Part shown: positions 1 through 8,596 of the stretch, piece by piece
Layout: every line of letters starts with the position of its first letter
Numbering within the stretch: position 1 is the first letter of the stretch
Source: Parashewanella hymeniacidonis
GTDB taxonomy: Bacteria; Pseudomonadota; Gammaproteobacteria; Enterobacterales; Shewanellaceae
Direction: 5' to 3'
DNA: 64,000 nt
NCBI RefSeq assembly: GCF_016900895.1
Contig: NZ_JAFEUN010000005.1
Coordinates: 1 to 64,000 of the forward strand
The notes under the pieces: model-generated
What the model was told of the DNA's origin: nothing
Databases searched by the model: none
Seen by the model: only the letters and a program-made list of their open reading frames with translations
Made by a program: the position numbers and the translations under genes

Positions 1-105
1 ATAGCAGGTTGGGAAACGATTTGGGAAGGTTGGGATACCCTTCAATCTTATGTCGTTGGATATAGGATGGCGAAAGAAATGCTAGCTGACGGAGAAATGC
101 ACTAA
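1..105 (+). CDS. 3' end of an unidentified gene (partial)
   Basis: An open frame runs from the window edge to a TAA at 103-105 and gives 34 residues rich in Trp (GWETIWEGW) that end ADGEMH. Only the C-terminus is visible, so no family can be assigned. It ends 8 bases before the stop of the converging truncated universal stress gene, so the two are closely apposed. Confidence 0.45.
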   Translation: MAGWETIWEGWDTLQSYVVGYRMAKEMLADGEMH

Positions 106-112
106 GATCTGA

Positions 113-388
113 TCAAGAGACAGCTTCAGTACAGATGACATCATAAGGTTTACCCACTTTAAGAATTTTATTTTTTTTTAAAATATTAAATTCTGACGTC
201 AGCTTTTCGAGCTTTGGGATTGCTTCGTCCTTCAGTACTTTCTGATAATCCTTTGGTAAAAAAGTGTAGGGAAGCACGTTTATTACGATTAAGCGACTAT
301 CGAATTTCTCTGCAATTTTAATTGCTTTAGATAGTACATGCTTTCCTTCGTCAGATGACTCTATTGCGCATAATATTGTTTTATACAT
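113..388 (-). pseudogene. Universal stress protein UspA family, C-terminally truncated
   Basis: The 91-residue product starts MYKTILCAIESSDEG and continues with the usual first half of a UspA fold (beta1, helix with ALKIAEKF-like pattern, INVLPY strand) up to the VGKPYDVIC segment. UspA-family proteins are usually about 140 residues and end with an ATP-loop segment G-x2-G-x9-G(S/T) followed by a last beta strand. That part is missing: the frame stops right after VICTEAVS. The start codon is preceded by an AGGAAATAA ribosome binding region. The loss of the nucleotide-binding end suggests a non-functional remnant or a half-domain protein; the adjoining convergent gene end may mark the deletion joint. 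Confidence 0.65.
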
Positions 389-510
389 TGTTATTTCCTA
401 TCACTTATTCCATGTGATTGAACCTCGCTTACAATAAATGGTTCGTAAGCAAGGCTCATAGTCGAGCGTTAAAACAACTATAAAACGACTTTGACAGCAA
501 ACTCAATTGT

Positions 511-1821
511 TTATTTTCTGATCGCAATTATTATGACGGAAACTACCGCTAATACCATACAGTACCAAGCATGTAATCCAGCAGATAATGGGCTGATGCT
601 AAAAATGGATCCAATCAATAGAGCTTGTGCTCCGAAAGGCAGTATGCCCTGAACAATACAAGCAAAAATATCAAGAAGACTGGCCGAGCGTTTAGGGCAA
701 ATGTCGTGCTTTTCAGCTAAGCCTTTTGCAATGTCGCCAGTGACGACTATCGCAACAGTATTATTCGCAATACAGCTATTCGTTAGTGCCACCATTAACG
801 CAATACATAACTCAACAAGCTTTGGTGATTTATCAGTCTTTTTACTTGATAACCTTTTTACGAAAGATTCAATCTTATGATTGATAAATGCGATACCACC
901 TTGTTGTTGAATTAAGGCCGCTAATCCACCTACTAGCATAGATAAGAAGAAGATCTCTTGCATATTCCCAAAGCCAGCATAAATATCTTTACTGAATTGG
1001 AGTACGGTGTAATCGCTTGTCGTAAATCCCGTTATACCTGCAAATAGAATTCCTACGGTAAGTACAACAAAAACATTTAAGCCAGAAATTGCCAGTATTA
1101 AGATGGTTAAGTAGGGTATGACTTTAAATACATCGTAGTCTTTTGGTTGAAGGTCGACTTGTCCTTGAGATTGCAGTGAAAAGAGGATCAGTGTGATTAA
1201 CGCTGCTGGGAGTGCAAAAATGAGATTTTCTTTAAATTTATCTTTCATTTCACAACCTTGAGTACGAGTTGCAGCAATGGTTGTATCTGAAATAATGGAT
1301 AAGTTGTCACCAAATAATGCACCCGATATCACTGCGCCAACCATTAAGGTCGCTTCGATGTTTGTTTGCTCAACGACACCGAACGCAACAGGGGCGACTG
1401 CTGCAATGGTACCCATTGAGGTGCCCATTGCTGTTGCAATAAATGCCGATATTAGGAAAAAGCCAGGAAGTAAGAATTCTGCAGGAATGTAGGACAAACC
1501 CAGAGCAACAGTAGCGTCAACTCCACCTGTTGCTTTCGCTACAGCTGCAAAAGCGCCAGCCAGCAAGTAAATCATACACATGGTAATGATATTATTGTGT
1601 CCCACACCTTTTATAAAAATATCTATTGTTTGATTCAGTTTTTTCTTTGAAAGTAATACTCCAATAATAATGGCGGGCAAGATAGCAACAACACTGGGCA
1701 GTTGATAAAAAGCATAGTCGACATTCTGATTTTCAAAATATAGGCCGGTACCAACAAAAATGCCTATAAATATGAGCAAGGGTAATAAAGCAATAGCGGA
1801 AAAAGGTTGTTTAGAAGTCAC
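511..1821 (-). CDS. NhaC-family Na+/H+ antiporter
   Basis: The 436-residue protein is an integral membrane transporter with about 11-12 hydrophobic segments. The pattern FIATAMGTSMGTIAAVAPVA, then GALFGDNLSIISDTTIAATRTQG, is typical of the NhaC/ArsB-type antiporter fold, where the conserved Asp-Asn and Ser/Thr run lines the ion path. A second half with ALTNSCIANNTVAIVVTG and GILPFGAQALL matches the repeated inverted topology. By family it exchanges external H+ (or lactate/malate in some members) for cytoplasmic Na+ at the inner membrane. It is monocistronic here, with an AGAGAAAT sequence before the ATG. The exact substrate cannot be told from sequence; some relatives are malate:Na+/lactate antiporters (MleN). 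Confidence 0.82.
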   Translation of the reverse strand: MTSKQPFSAIALLPLLIFIGIFVGTGLYFENQNVDYAFYQLPSVVAILPAIIIGVLLSKKKLNQTIDIFIKGVGHNNIITMCMIYLLAGAFAAVAKATGGVDATVALGLSYIPAEFLLPGFFLISAFIATAMGTSMGTIAAVAPVAFGVVEQTNIEATLMVGAVISGALFGDNLSIISDTTIAATRTQGCEMKDKFKENLIFALPAALITLILFSLQSQGQVDLQPKDYDVFKVIPYLTILILAISGLNVFVVLTVGILFAGITGFTTSDYTVLQFSKDIYAGFGNMQEIFFLSMLVGGLAALIQQQGGIAFINHKIESFVKRLSSKKTDKSPKLVELCIALMVALTNSCIANNTVAIVVTGDIAKGLAEKHDICPKRSASLLDIFACIVQGILPFGAQALLIGSIFSISPLSAGLHAWYCMVLAVVSVIIIAIRK

Positions 1822-2184
1822 TGAATTTCTCTTTACTTACTGTGAGATTTATTTGAAATTAACATATATTTTACATTTATATGTGTTTAATTCGTTAATT
1901 TTAATTCAGTGTAATTTTTGTTTAGACACATGTCAATCTAGACGTCTATATGGCTTTTTGTTTTGTGCTTGACCCCTCCATAACGAATAATTTTTTACGG
2001 TAAACTTGTTCATCTCTTATCAAATGTTTTGTGCGATAGATTTATTCATCTCTTCTAACATGGTTTTCCTCATTATCTTGAGTAACCTCAGTTCTGGATA
2101 AGAAAAGATAAAATGTCGGGAACAAATAGCTCGTTCTGAGATCAGATCTTTCGACCAAGAAAGAATAATTCAAAAGGAACGTGC
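1822..2184. other. Intergenic stretch between antiporter and IS remnants
   Basis: AT-rich 363-bp gap. The first half would hold the antiporter promoter (TTGAAATTAACATATATT region). The part 2020-2110 carries a minus-strand scrap of an EspA-like gene, annotated separately. Nothing else recognisable. Confidence 0.5.
2022..2110 (-). pseudogene. 3' scrap of a third EspA/SseB-like gene
   Basis: Read on the minus strand, this stretch ends with MLEEMNKSIAQNI and a TGA, which is the same C-terminus as the intact EspA-like gene at 3772-4980. The codons just upstream give ELRLLKIMRK, matching the LQLQKIMQ region of that gene, but the approximately 13 residues between KIM and TMLEEM are missing, as they are in the second remnant at 5036-5208. 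Upstream of that the similarity fades. It abuts the IS fragments, so the remainder was probably lost with those insertions. Confidence 0.7.
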
Positions 2185-2280
2185 ATGTTTGATAAATTAG
2201 TTAAAACCTTCTGTGATGTCGATGATTATTGTAAGCTTTTTATCACACAATGGCATAAGACTTTGATTGAGAATGGAATG
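2185..2280 (+). mobile_element. IS982-family transposase, N-terminal fragment
   Basis: The frame opens with MFDKLVKTFCDVDDYCKLF, close to the start of IS982 transposases (K-L-x-x-x-F-C-D-V-D-D-F-C), and keeps that identity for about 30 residues to QWHKTLIENG. It then runs without a stop into unrelated ISAs1-type sequence, so the 72-codon ORF is a chimera created by nested or successive insertions. No terminal repeat of the element could be placed. Confidence 0.65.
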
Positions 2281-2748
2281 CTGAAACACATAGATATTAA
2301 AAATGCAGTTATTACCGCTGACGCCATGCACTGCCAAAAAGAAACCACAGCCTTAATATGTGAAGGAAAAGGTGATTACGTTTATCAAGTAAAAAAGAAT
2401 TAGGTAAATTACTTGCTGAAATAGAAGCTTATTTTCATAAGTGCTACCGAGATACGCCAGAACTTTTAAAACAGAATTATTTTACTGAGTTAGACGGTGA
2501 GCACGGACGAATTAATGAAAGACATTATCGGCTTTTATCCATCTCCGATAGGTTTGATGAAACGGATAAATTTAAAGATAGCCATGCCGTTGTTGAAGTG
2601 ACCCGGATGCGGGAAATAAAGAATAAATCAAGCCATGAAACATTTTGGCTATGTTGCATATTCCGAGCTAAGTGGATCAGCCATTCTCGTTGTTGTGATC
2701 TGATGGCTACTTTAAATGATTTGGCGATAAATACGTTATTAGGAAAAA
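2281..2748 (+). mobile_element. ISAs1-family transposase, internal fragment with frameshifts
   Basis: Translation shows ITADAMHCQKETT, then GDYVYQVKKN, the DAM-CQK and GDY-x6-K-x-N blocks that surround a catalytic Asp in ISAs1 (H-repeat) transposases. Downstream codons give ELDGEHGRINERHYR, then VVEVTRMRE, also in family order. A stop at 2401-2403 and later frame changes disable it. The last part (LATLNDLAINTLL-like, near 2700-2745) looks like transposon sequence but not certainly the same element. Confidence 0.7.
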
Positions 2749-2919
2749 TTAGGTGCGGAATGTGGGTTTTAATTGGCTGTGGTAAGAATTTACATTCTGT
2801 ATATGGTAAACATTTTCTATTACCCTGATACCTGCTGACATATCCAAGCGTTTATGAGTGAGTTCATTATCTTTACTAAATTTAATGTAAGTTTTAAACC
2901 CATCAAAGCATAATCCCGC
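2749..2919 (-). mobile_element. IS1595-family (ISXO2-like) transposase fragment
   Basis: On the minus strand the translation contains HKRLDMSAGIRVIE, then VYHIQNVNSYHSQLK, the strongly conserved C-terminal block of ISXO2-like transposases. It lacks the rest of the domain and ends KPTFRT-stop. It is from a different IS1595 subgroup than the element at 31221-33963, whose corresponding block reads TPAHVSMAGVHRV. Confidence 0.7.
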
Positions 2920-2924
2920 CCTTT

Positions 2925-3116
2925 GCTCATGAACCGTAAAAAGGTACTCGAAGAAGCAAGAGCTAAAAAGCCAATGAGGTGGTCAGGTGAGATCCGAAAC
3001 TGCGATCCCGTAGGGGATGTAATGCTAAATCCAGATAATGAAAATACAACAAAAAAAGCTACAGATAATGTAGCTTAAGTTTTAAATAAAAGGTGACACC
3101 TGTCTTGAAAAACGCC
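2925..3116 (+). mobile_element. IS3-family element, 3' end remnant
   Basis: From 2925 the sequence matches, in opposite orientation, the last approximately 190 bp of the IS3 element at 32091-33765: translation gives NRKKVLEEARAKKPMRWSG, then NCDPVGDVMLNPDNE, followed by a stop and the terminal sequence GTGACACCTGTCTTGAAA ending ACGCC at 3116. The few differences show it is an older or separate insertion of the same element. Only this end is left. Confidence 0.85.
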
Positions 3117-3118
3117 GC

Positions 3119-3622
3119 TTATTTCAAGCTTCCATGAGAGTAATATATCTTATTTCCATCTTGAGTGCCTACATGTATAGACTTAATAAATAAAGAAGGA
3201 TCATTTCCAAGCTGTGATGTTGTGCCTATTACATCATCATAGATATATGCTGTGTGTGAATAACGATACCACATCTCATAAAAATCGGATTCTATATCTC
3301 CTTGCGCGTCAACTATATGACCTGACCAAGATAGATTTTTGTTATCCGTATAGCAAAGTACTCCGTATTTTGCATCATCATAATCAGAAGTGCTGAATTT
3401 AATATTGACTTTCTCGCCCGATTTAACAGAAACTAGCCCTGTTGGATCTGTAACATTATTATTGTTAGCGGTCGTGTCTATACAATATGTACTAATATTT
3501 TTGAAATCTAATAACACATCATCTTTTGAAGAATTGCTATAAACTAATGTGTAGTTTTCAGCTCTAACTATAGTAGAGAATAGCATTACAAATAACATCA
3601 AAAAAACATATAAACTTTTCAT
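3119..3622 (-). CDS. Secreted protein of unknown function, perhaps 3'-truncated
   Basis: The 167-residue product begins with a clear Sec signal peptide (MKSLYVFLMLFVMLFSTIVRA, cleavage after RA) and a mature part rich in Tyr, Asp and Ser with two Cys residues (in STYCID and GVLCYTD) that could form a disulfide. I recognise no family. An AAGGATAT ribosome binding region precedes the ATG. The stop codon lies only 2 bp from the end of the IS3 remnant, so the original reading frame may have been longer and been cut by that insertion. It lies next to the EspA-like genes and shares their strand. Confidence 0.6.
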   Translation of the reverse strand: MKSLYVFLMLFVMLFSTIVRAENYTLVYSNSSKDDVLLDFKNISTYCIDTTANNNNVTDPTGLVSVKSGEKVNIKFSTSDYDDAKYGVLCYTDNKNLSWSGHIVDAQGDIESDFYEMWYRYSHTAYIYDDVIGTTSQLGNDPSLFIKSIHVGTQDGNKIYYSHGSLK

Positions 3623-3771
3623 TTTATATATCCTTAATTTTGGCAGCTAGTGAAATAAAACATTAGTAACTTAACACAAATAATATTAGTAATGTTACTA
3701 ACTAAACAGAGTGTAGTAAGTAACTCAATAATTGCAATTGTTGAGTTACTTAATACATAGAATTAAATCTT

Positions 3772-4980
3772 TTATCTTATATTCTGTGCGATTGATTTAT
3801 TCATTTCTTCAAGCATTGTCTGCATGCTGTTAATTAGACTCACTGTTACATTATATGTCTGCATTATTTTCTGTAATTGTAACTGCGATTGAGATACATA
3901 GTCTGAAGCTCTATTTGATGTGTTTTCGAGAGCAGATTTAACGGCGTCTAGTTGTCCTTTATCAAGAGGGTATTTCTTAGGATCAATTTGTGGTTTAGAA
4001 GATGTGCTGTCACTAGAACCATCATTCGCAGTTAATATTGTTCCTTTAGAGGGGGCACCCATCCAAGGTTTACCCGTATTAGGATTATTTCCTTTTTTAG
4101 AGGTGGATTTTAGTTTACTAATATCAATTTCAACTTTTCCATTTTTGAAATCTGGATTCACTTTTTGTGGAGTGGGTACATTCCAGCTTTTGTCATAGTT
4201 ATTTGCATTTGTGACATACCAATACCCATTACTGGATTTTTCAATTGTTATGTTGTATTCAAGATTTTTAGAATGAAATTTATACGTTTTATTGTCAGTG
4301 CTATTGTCTGTATCAGATTTATCAGTTTTAGTAGATTTTAGATAATCATCAATAGATTTACCATCAATTTTAACATCATTTTGTTCCATGTACTTGATAA
4401 CACTATCAGGCAGAGGTTTTTTTGCTGTATCAGGATCTTTACCTTTTGAAATATCAGCAATGATTTCTTGAACTTCATTGGCCATATTTTGAGCATCACG
4501 AGATACTTTAGCTTTTTGCTGCATTTCGAGGTATTTATACTGAGCGAGATCTGAAAGCAAATTCATAAAAAGATAAAGCACAGCAATACCGCCAGAAAGA
4601 ACAATATCTCCTTGTGTGGCAAGCGCATTATCAGCTTCTTTTAAATTATGTATATGATTTAGGTTTTCATCATTGATGCCATATTTATCTCTGAGGTTTC
4701 TTACACTGTTTTTTACATGGTCTTGTATTAGTTTTTGAATATCGTTGTTATTACCTTTAGCATCTGCAGACTTTCTATCATCTTCACCTTGGTGACTAGC
4801 AAGCATCTTTTCTATTTGTTCTAACAACTTTTTCAATCTTTCTTTCTCTGAAGCATGGTGGTGTGCACCAAGGTGGTTGTGTTGATGCTTATGTTTTTCA
4901 TGAATGTGCTTTTCAGCTTGATCTTGCCCATCCACTTGTGGGTTAACTCTTTGTGAGCTTGTATTTACACTATCAACCAT
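3772..4980 (-). CDS. EspA/SseB-family type III secretion filament/translocator protein with His-rich N-terminus
   Basis: The 402-residue protein ends with a helical region matching EspA of enteropathogenic E. coli in order: a hydrophobic helix (GGIAVLYLFMNLLSDLAQYK), then AQNMANEVQEIIADI, then LPDSVIKYM, and a C-terminal coiled coil GQLDAVKSALENTSNRASDY to MLEEMNKSIAQNIR. EspA/SseB proteins polymerise into the sheath on the type III needle tip. Two features are unusual: an N-terminal extension with a His/Lys cluster (EKHKHQHNHLGAHHH, residues about 26-42) and an insertion of roughly 110 residues before the C-terminal coiled coil. No type III apparatus gene is in the window, so this is an orphan gene. 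Length is about twice that of EspA (192 residues). Role as filament subunit, chaperoned substrate or effector is inference. Confidence 0.75.
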   Translation of the reverse strand: MVDSVNTSSQRVNPQVDGQDQAEKHIHEKHKHQHNHLGAHHHASEKERLKKLLEQIEKMLASHQGEDDRKSADAKGNNNDIQKLIQDHVKNSVRNLRDKYGINDENLNHIHNLKEADNALATQGDIVLSGGIAVLYLFMNLLSDLAQYKYLEMQQKAKVSRDAQNMANEVQEIIADISKGKDPDTAKKPLPDSVIKYMEQNDVKIDGKSIDDYLKSTKTDKSDTDNSTDNKTYKFHSKNLEYNITIEKSSNGYWYVTNANNYDKSWNVPTPQKVNPDFKNGKVEIDISKLKSTSKKGNNPNTGKPWMGAPSKGTILTANDGSSDSTSSKPQIDPKKYPLDKGQLDAVKSALENTSNRASDYVSQSQLQLQKIMQTYNVTVSLINSMQTMLEEMNKSIAQNIR

Positions 4981-5208
4981 TGTCTTGTCCTCACATTAAA
5001 CTTGAAACTTAAATTATCCAATTACTGTTATCGAATATTTAGAGCTATGGATTTATTGATCTCTTAAGCATTGTTTGCATTACTTTCTGTAATTATAGTT
5101 GTTTTTGTGAAACATAATCGGATGCTCGATTCGAAGCGTTCTCTAATGCCGTTTTGACGGCATCAAGCTCACCTTTATTAATTTTTCTCTAGCTTTTTAC
5201 TTCATTAG
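4981..5208 (-). pseudogene. Decayed C-terminal part of second EspA-like gene
   Basis: The minus-strand translation of 5036-5190 gives KGELDAVKTALENASNRASD, then YVSQKQL followed by a stop, then LQKVM, QTMLK and, after a frame change, EINKSIALNIR-stop. It aligns with the last 75 residues of the protein at 3772-4980 but has an internal stop, at least one frameshift and a deletion of about 13 residues. It is the detached tail of the gene whose N-terminal part is 5209-5631. Confidence 0.8.
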
Positions 5209-5631
5209 TTACTGCAAAACGGGTGCTTTTTTTATCTGATTTTGAACACCCATGTAAGCCATTTGATTAGAAAATTGATGCTTATCATCAATAGTGAGCA
5301 TGACCTTGCCATCTTTAAACGTTGGTGCAGAGGTTTTACTGGGTAGGTTCATTTCTCCCATCATCCCCATAGCTCCCATCATATGATTAGGATCTTTATC
5401 CTCTATATACCCTTGGCCATCCTTTGGGAATATATGAAGACTTTGCTTTCCGTCTGTTGACTTCAAAGGTAAATCAGTTGGGTTGTCACCTTTCTCATTC
5501 AAGTTAGCATCTAAGTGGTTATGATGGTGCTTATGCTTTCTATCAATTTCTTTACGATCTCTATCGGCGACCCGATCTCGAACGTTCATGTTTGGTACAG
5601 TGCTATCTGTAACTTTTGATGCACCAGTCAT
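5209..5631 (-). pseudogene. EspA-like paralog, N-terminal ORF of a broken gene
   Basis: The 140-codon ORF carries the same His-rich motif (DRKHKHHHNHLDAN, near residue 35) and the FKDGKVMLTIDDK segment that parallels FKNGKVEIDISKL in the intact paralog. The central hydrophobic helix of EspA proteins is missing, and the frame stops before the remnant coiled coil at 5036-5208. The start has an AGGAGG-type site (GGAGGTTTATT on the minus strand), so the short protein may still be made. Met-rich segment MMGAMGMMGEM is notable. Calling it a pseudogene rests on the decayed tail immediately downstream. Confidence 0.65.
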
Positions 5632-5971
5632 AATAAACCTCCTAAAACAATTTATATAAACTGAGCTTTCACTTTGCTTGATATTGATATTAAAAAGCCA
5701 GTTAATCTAGTGTTCAGTATAGGGCGATTGTCTTGGATAGATATCGAAAAAAAAATATCAGCCAACTTACCTGGTCATACCAGTAACGGTAGTGTTAACA
5801 GCTGTTAATATGAACGATGCTTATAGTTCACTTTATGGATAAGTCGTTGAAAACGATGTGTATCAGTGTGTAGGTTAAACGGTTGGTATTTAATTATGAT
5901 GTCGTACCTTATTAGCGTATTGAATTTGCTTTATACTGCTTTTAATTGTGCGATTAGATTAGAGAAATAAA
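5632..5971. other. Intergenic region between EspA-like genes and mpl
   Basis: 340 bp holding divergent promoters for the EspA-like gene (leftward) and mpl (rightward). It contains the palindrome CTGGTCATACCAG at 5771-5783 listed separately, and a short dyad AACAGCTGTT near 5799-5808. No gene is visible. Confidence 0.5.
5769..5785. promoter_or_regulatory. Palindrome resembling a GntR/FadR-type operator
   Basis: ACCTGGTCATACCAGTA contains TGGT-N3-ACCA, the general half-site arrangement bound by FadR-subfamily GntR regulators. It lies 187 bp upstream of mpl and 138 bp upstream of the EspA-like ORF. Which promoter it would serve is unclear, and a 13-bp palindrome can occur by chance. Confidence 0.35.
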
Positions 5972-7354
5972 ATGCACGTTCATATTTTAGGAATTTGTGG
6001 GACCTTCATGGGAGGGCTCGCACTTTTGGCTAGAGCGATGGGACATAAAGTGACTGGCAGCGATACAAATGTGTATCCGCCAATGAGCACCCAGCTTGAA
6101 GAACAAGGGATAGAGCTGATTCAGGGCTTTAATATCAATCAACTTACCGATGAACAAGGAAGGTATCCAGATATTGTCGTTATCGGTAATGCGATGACAA
6201 GAGGAAATGCATGTGTTGAAGAAGTGCTCAATAAAGGGATCGCTTACACCTCAGGTCCACAATTTCTATCTGATCATATTTTAGTTAATCGGTGGGTACT
6301 AGCGGTTTCAGGTACTCATGGAAAAACATCAACAGCCAGTATGTTGGCCTGGATTTTAGAAGATTGTGGTTATCAGCCTGGTTTTCTCATCGGTGGTGTT
6401 CCACAAAACTTCGGTGTGTCAGCAAGACTAGGCGAGAGCCAGTTTTTTGTTGTGGAAGCCGATGAATATGATAGTGCTTTTTTTGATAAACGCTCTAAAT
6501 TTGTTCATTACCATCCAAGAACATTAGTCATTAATAACCTTGAATTTGATCATGCCGATATTTTTGACAGCCTTTACGATATTCAGAAGCAATTCCATCA
6601 TCTCATTCGTACTGTACCATCAACAGGTAAAGTAATTTGGCCTGCTGAAATTGAAGCCGTGCAGCAAGTTATTGACAAAGGACTGTGGAGTGAGCAAGAA
6701 CCGCATTTCACCAGCAAAAGTGAGAATGGTTGGTCTTCCAAATTGTTAACAAAAGATGGCCATAAATTTGAAGTGTGGTTTGATGGTATATTGCAAGGGA
6801 TCTTGGATTGGCATTTAATTGGTAAGCATAATGTTGAAAATGCCATTAATGCCATTGCTGCTGCTCGTCATGTTGGAGTTCGTCCACATGATGCCATTGA
6901 TGCTTTAGTGAAATTTGCGCCTCCGAAAAGGAGAATGGAATTATTAGCAGAGGTTAACAGTGTAAGAGTTTATGATGATTTTGCCCATCATCCGACAGCA
7001 ATTAGTACAACTTTACAAGCTATTAGAGCGAATGTTGGAACGGACAAAGTCACTGTTATTCTTGAGCCTCGCTCAAATACCATGAAATCGGGTGTACATA
7101 AAGATACATTGGCCGCTTCATTAAAGTTAGCCGATCAGGTTTTCTTATATCAAGCTAAAGCGGTGAAGTGGGATTTACAAAATGCCATGAGTCAGCAGCA
7201 AATTGATGCTCATGTGAAGGGCAGTATTGATGAGCTGATTGAAGACGTTGTGATCCAAACTCAATGTAATGAACATATAGTCATTATGAGTAACGGCGGC
7301 TTTGGTGGATTACACCAAAAGTTAATTACCCAGCTAGAAATGAAATCATCATGA
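5972..7354 (+). CDS. mpl: UDP-N-acetylmuramate:L-alanyl-gamma-D-glutamyl-meso-diaminopimelate ligase
   Basis: Mpl re-attaches recycled murein tripeptide to UDP-MurNAc in the cytoplasm, using ATP, and feeds it back to peptidoglycan synthesis. The 460-residue length is normal. The N-terminus has the glycine-rich UDP-binding loop [14 protein letters not shown]. The ATP P-loop [12 protein letters not shown] lies near residue 112, followed by the Mur-ligase blocks [27 protein letters not shown] and [12 protein letters not shown]. The HH-P motif and the [10 protein letters not shown] block are Mpl-type rather than MurC-type. It overlaps ubiX by 4 bp (ATGA), so the two are probably co-translated. 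Start ATG has AGAGAAATAAA upstream. Confidence 0.95.
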   Translation: MHVHILGICGTFMGGLALLARAMGHKVTGSDTNVYPPMSTQLEEQGIELIQGFNINQLTDEQGRYPDIVVIGNAMTRGNACVEEVLNKGIAYTSGPQFLSDHILVNRWVLAVSGTHGKTSTASMLAWILEDCGYQPGFLIGGVPQNFGVSARLGESQFFVVEADEYDSAFFDKRSKFVHYHPRTLVINNLEFDHADIFDSLYDIQKQFHHLIRTVPSTGKVIWPAEIEAVQQVIDKGLWSEQEPHFTSKSENGWSSKLLTKDGHKFEVWFDGILQGILDWHLIGKHNVENAINAIAAARHVGVRPHDAIDALVKFAPPKRRMELLAEVNSVRVYDDFAHHPTAISTTLQAIRANVGTDKVTVILEPRSNTMKSGVHKDTLAASLKLADQVFLYQAKAVKWDLQNAMSQQQIDAHVKGSIDELIEDVVIQTQCNEHIVIMSNGGFGGLHQKLITQLEMKSS

Positions 7355-7977
7355 AACAACAAGATAATCGAAAGAGTATTAGTATTGCATGGACTGGAGC
7401 TTCAGGTGCACCTTATGGTTTGAAATTAGTGGAGTGCCTTTTGCAAGCTGATTTTCGAGTTTTTTTGATGATCAGCAGTGCGGCTAGAGTGGTGTTAGCG
7501 ACTGAAGAAAACATAAAGCTCAGTGGAAATCCTGATAAATCACAACAACAACTTAGCCAGTATTTTGATAGTGAAAATGGTGAGCTCGTTGTTTTAGGCA
7601 AAGAAGATTGGTTTTCTCCGCCAGCTTCGGGAAGTGCCGCACCAAAGCAAATGGTGATTTGTCCTTGTTCAACAGGAACATTGGCCGCCGTGGCTACCGG
7701 AATGAGTAACAGCTTGCTAGAGCGTGCTGCGGATGTAGTATTAAAGGAAAGAGGGCAACTGTTACTTGTTCCTCGTGAGACACCTTTTAGCACGATTCAT
7801 TTAGAGCACATGCTTTCACTAAGTAAAAACGGAGCCACAATTTTACCAGCCGCACCTGGGTTTTATCATGATCCCAAATCGATCTCAGATCTGGTAGACT
7901 TCCTCGTCGCTCGAATTCTTGATCATTTGAATGTTGAGCACACGTTAACTAAGCGCTGGGGTTATGACCCAACCTGA
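7351..7977 (+). CDS. ubiX: Flavin prenyltransferase UbiX
   Basis: UbiX joins dimethylallyl phosphate to reduced FMN, making the prenylated flavin cofactor for the UbiD decarboxylase of ubiquinone synthesis. The 208-residue product has the flavoprotein signature [18 protein letters not shown] at the N-terminus, the [20 protein letters not shown] block and the [17 protein letters not shown] segment with the conserved Arg-Glu-Thr-Pro. It begins inside the mpl stop codon. It ends 24 bases before the hpt start, consistent with an mpl-ubiX-hpt transcript. Confidence 0.95.
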   Translation: MKQQDNRKSISIAWTGASGAPYGLKLVECLLQADFRVFLMISSAARVVLATEENIKLSGNPDKSQQQLSQYFDSENGELVVLGKEDWFSPPASGSAAPKQMVICPCSTGTLAAVATGMSNSLLERAADVVLKERGQLLLVPRETPFSTIHLEHMLSLSKNGATILPAAPGFYHDPKSISDLVDFLVARILDHLNVEHTLTKRWGYDPT

Positions 7978-8001
7978 TTGTACCTACTACAAGAGATTTT
8001 T

Positions 8002-8532
8002 ATGAAACACACGATAGAAGTGATGATTCCTGAAGCAGAAATTGAGAAAATGCTGAATGAGCTGGCGGGTAACATCAACGAACATTATAAAGAGCATAAG
8101 CGTTTATTAATGGTGGGGTTACTTAAAGGTTCAGCCGTATTTATGGCTGATTTGTGCCGTAAAATTAAAGGCCATGTTGAAATCGACTTTATGGAAGTTT
8201 CAAGCTATGGCAGTGGCATGAAAAGCACTCGTGATGTGAAAATCTTAAAAGATTTACACTCTGACATTGCTGGTCGTGATGTGTTGATTGTAGAAGATCT
8301 TATTGATTCGGGTAATACACTGAATAAAGTACGAGATGTATTGTTGCTTAGAGATCCAAAAAGTCTCGCAATTTGCACTTTACTTGATAAGCCATCACGC
8401 AGAGAGGTTGACGTAAAAGTTGACTTTATTGGCCAGAGTATTCCTGATGAGTTTATTGTTGGGTACGGGATAGATTACGCAGAACAATACAGAAATTTAC
8501 CGTATATTGCTAAAGTAATACCTTTAGAATAA
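8002..8532 (+). CDS. hpt: Hypoxanthine phosphoribosyltransferase
   Basis: Hpt salvages hypoxanthine (and guanine) with PRPP to give IMP or GMP. The 176-residue protein has the PRPP-binding loop [14 protein letters not shown], the flexible-loop region [15 protein letters not shown] and a C-terminal [18 protein letters not shown] with the purine-contacting Asp/Phe. The ATG at 8002 is preferred over an upstream in-frame TTG because it gives the family N-terminus [14 protein letters not shown] and has AAGAG 7 bases upstream. A strong hairpin with a U run follows at 8556-8580. The purine permease at 45097 is a functional partner but not linked. Confidence 0.93.
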   Translation: MKHTIEVMIPEAEIEKMLNELAGNINEHYKEHKRLLMVGLLKGSAVFMADLCRKIKGHVEIDFMEVSSYGSGMKSTRDVKILKDLHSDIAGRDVLIVEDLIDSGNTLNKVRDVLLLRDPKSLAICTLLDKPSRREVDVKVDFIGQSIPDEFIVGYGIDYAEQYRNLPYIAKVIPLE

Positions 8533-8555
8533 TTTACTCTTTTGATTTCTATCAG

Positions 8556-8580
8556 GCCTTGGATTATCCGAGGCTTTTTT
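8556..8580 (+). terminator. Rho-independent terminator after hpt
   Basis: GCCTTGG pairs with CCGAGGC (one G-U) around an ATTAT loop, followed by six T. It overlaps the leader of the next ABC transporter gene by its T run, so that gene likely relies on partial read-through or its own promoter. Confidence 0.8.
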
Positions 8581-8596
8581 GTCGGAGAATGATAGC

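Noticed and set aside
2185..2403. 72-codon ORF as an intact small gene
   Set aside because: It is an IS982 start fused to an ISAs1 middle, with family motifs of both; no function expected.
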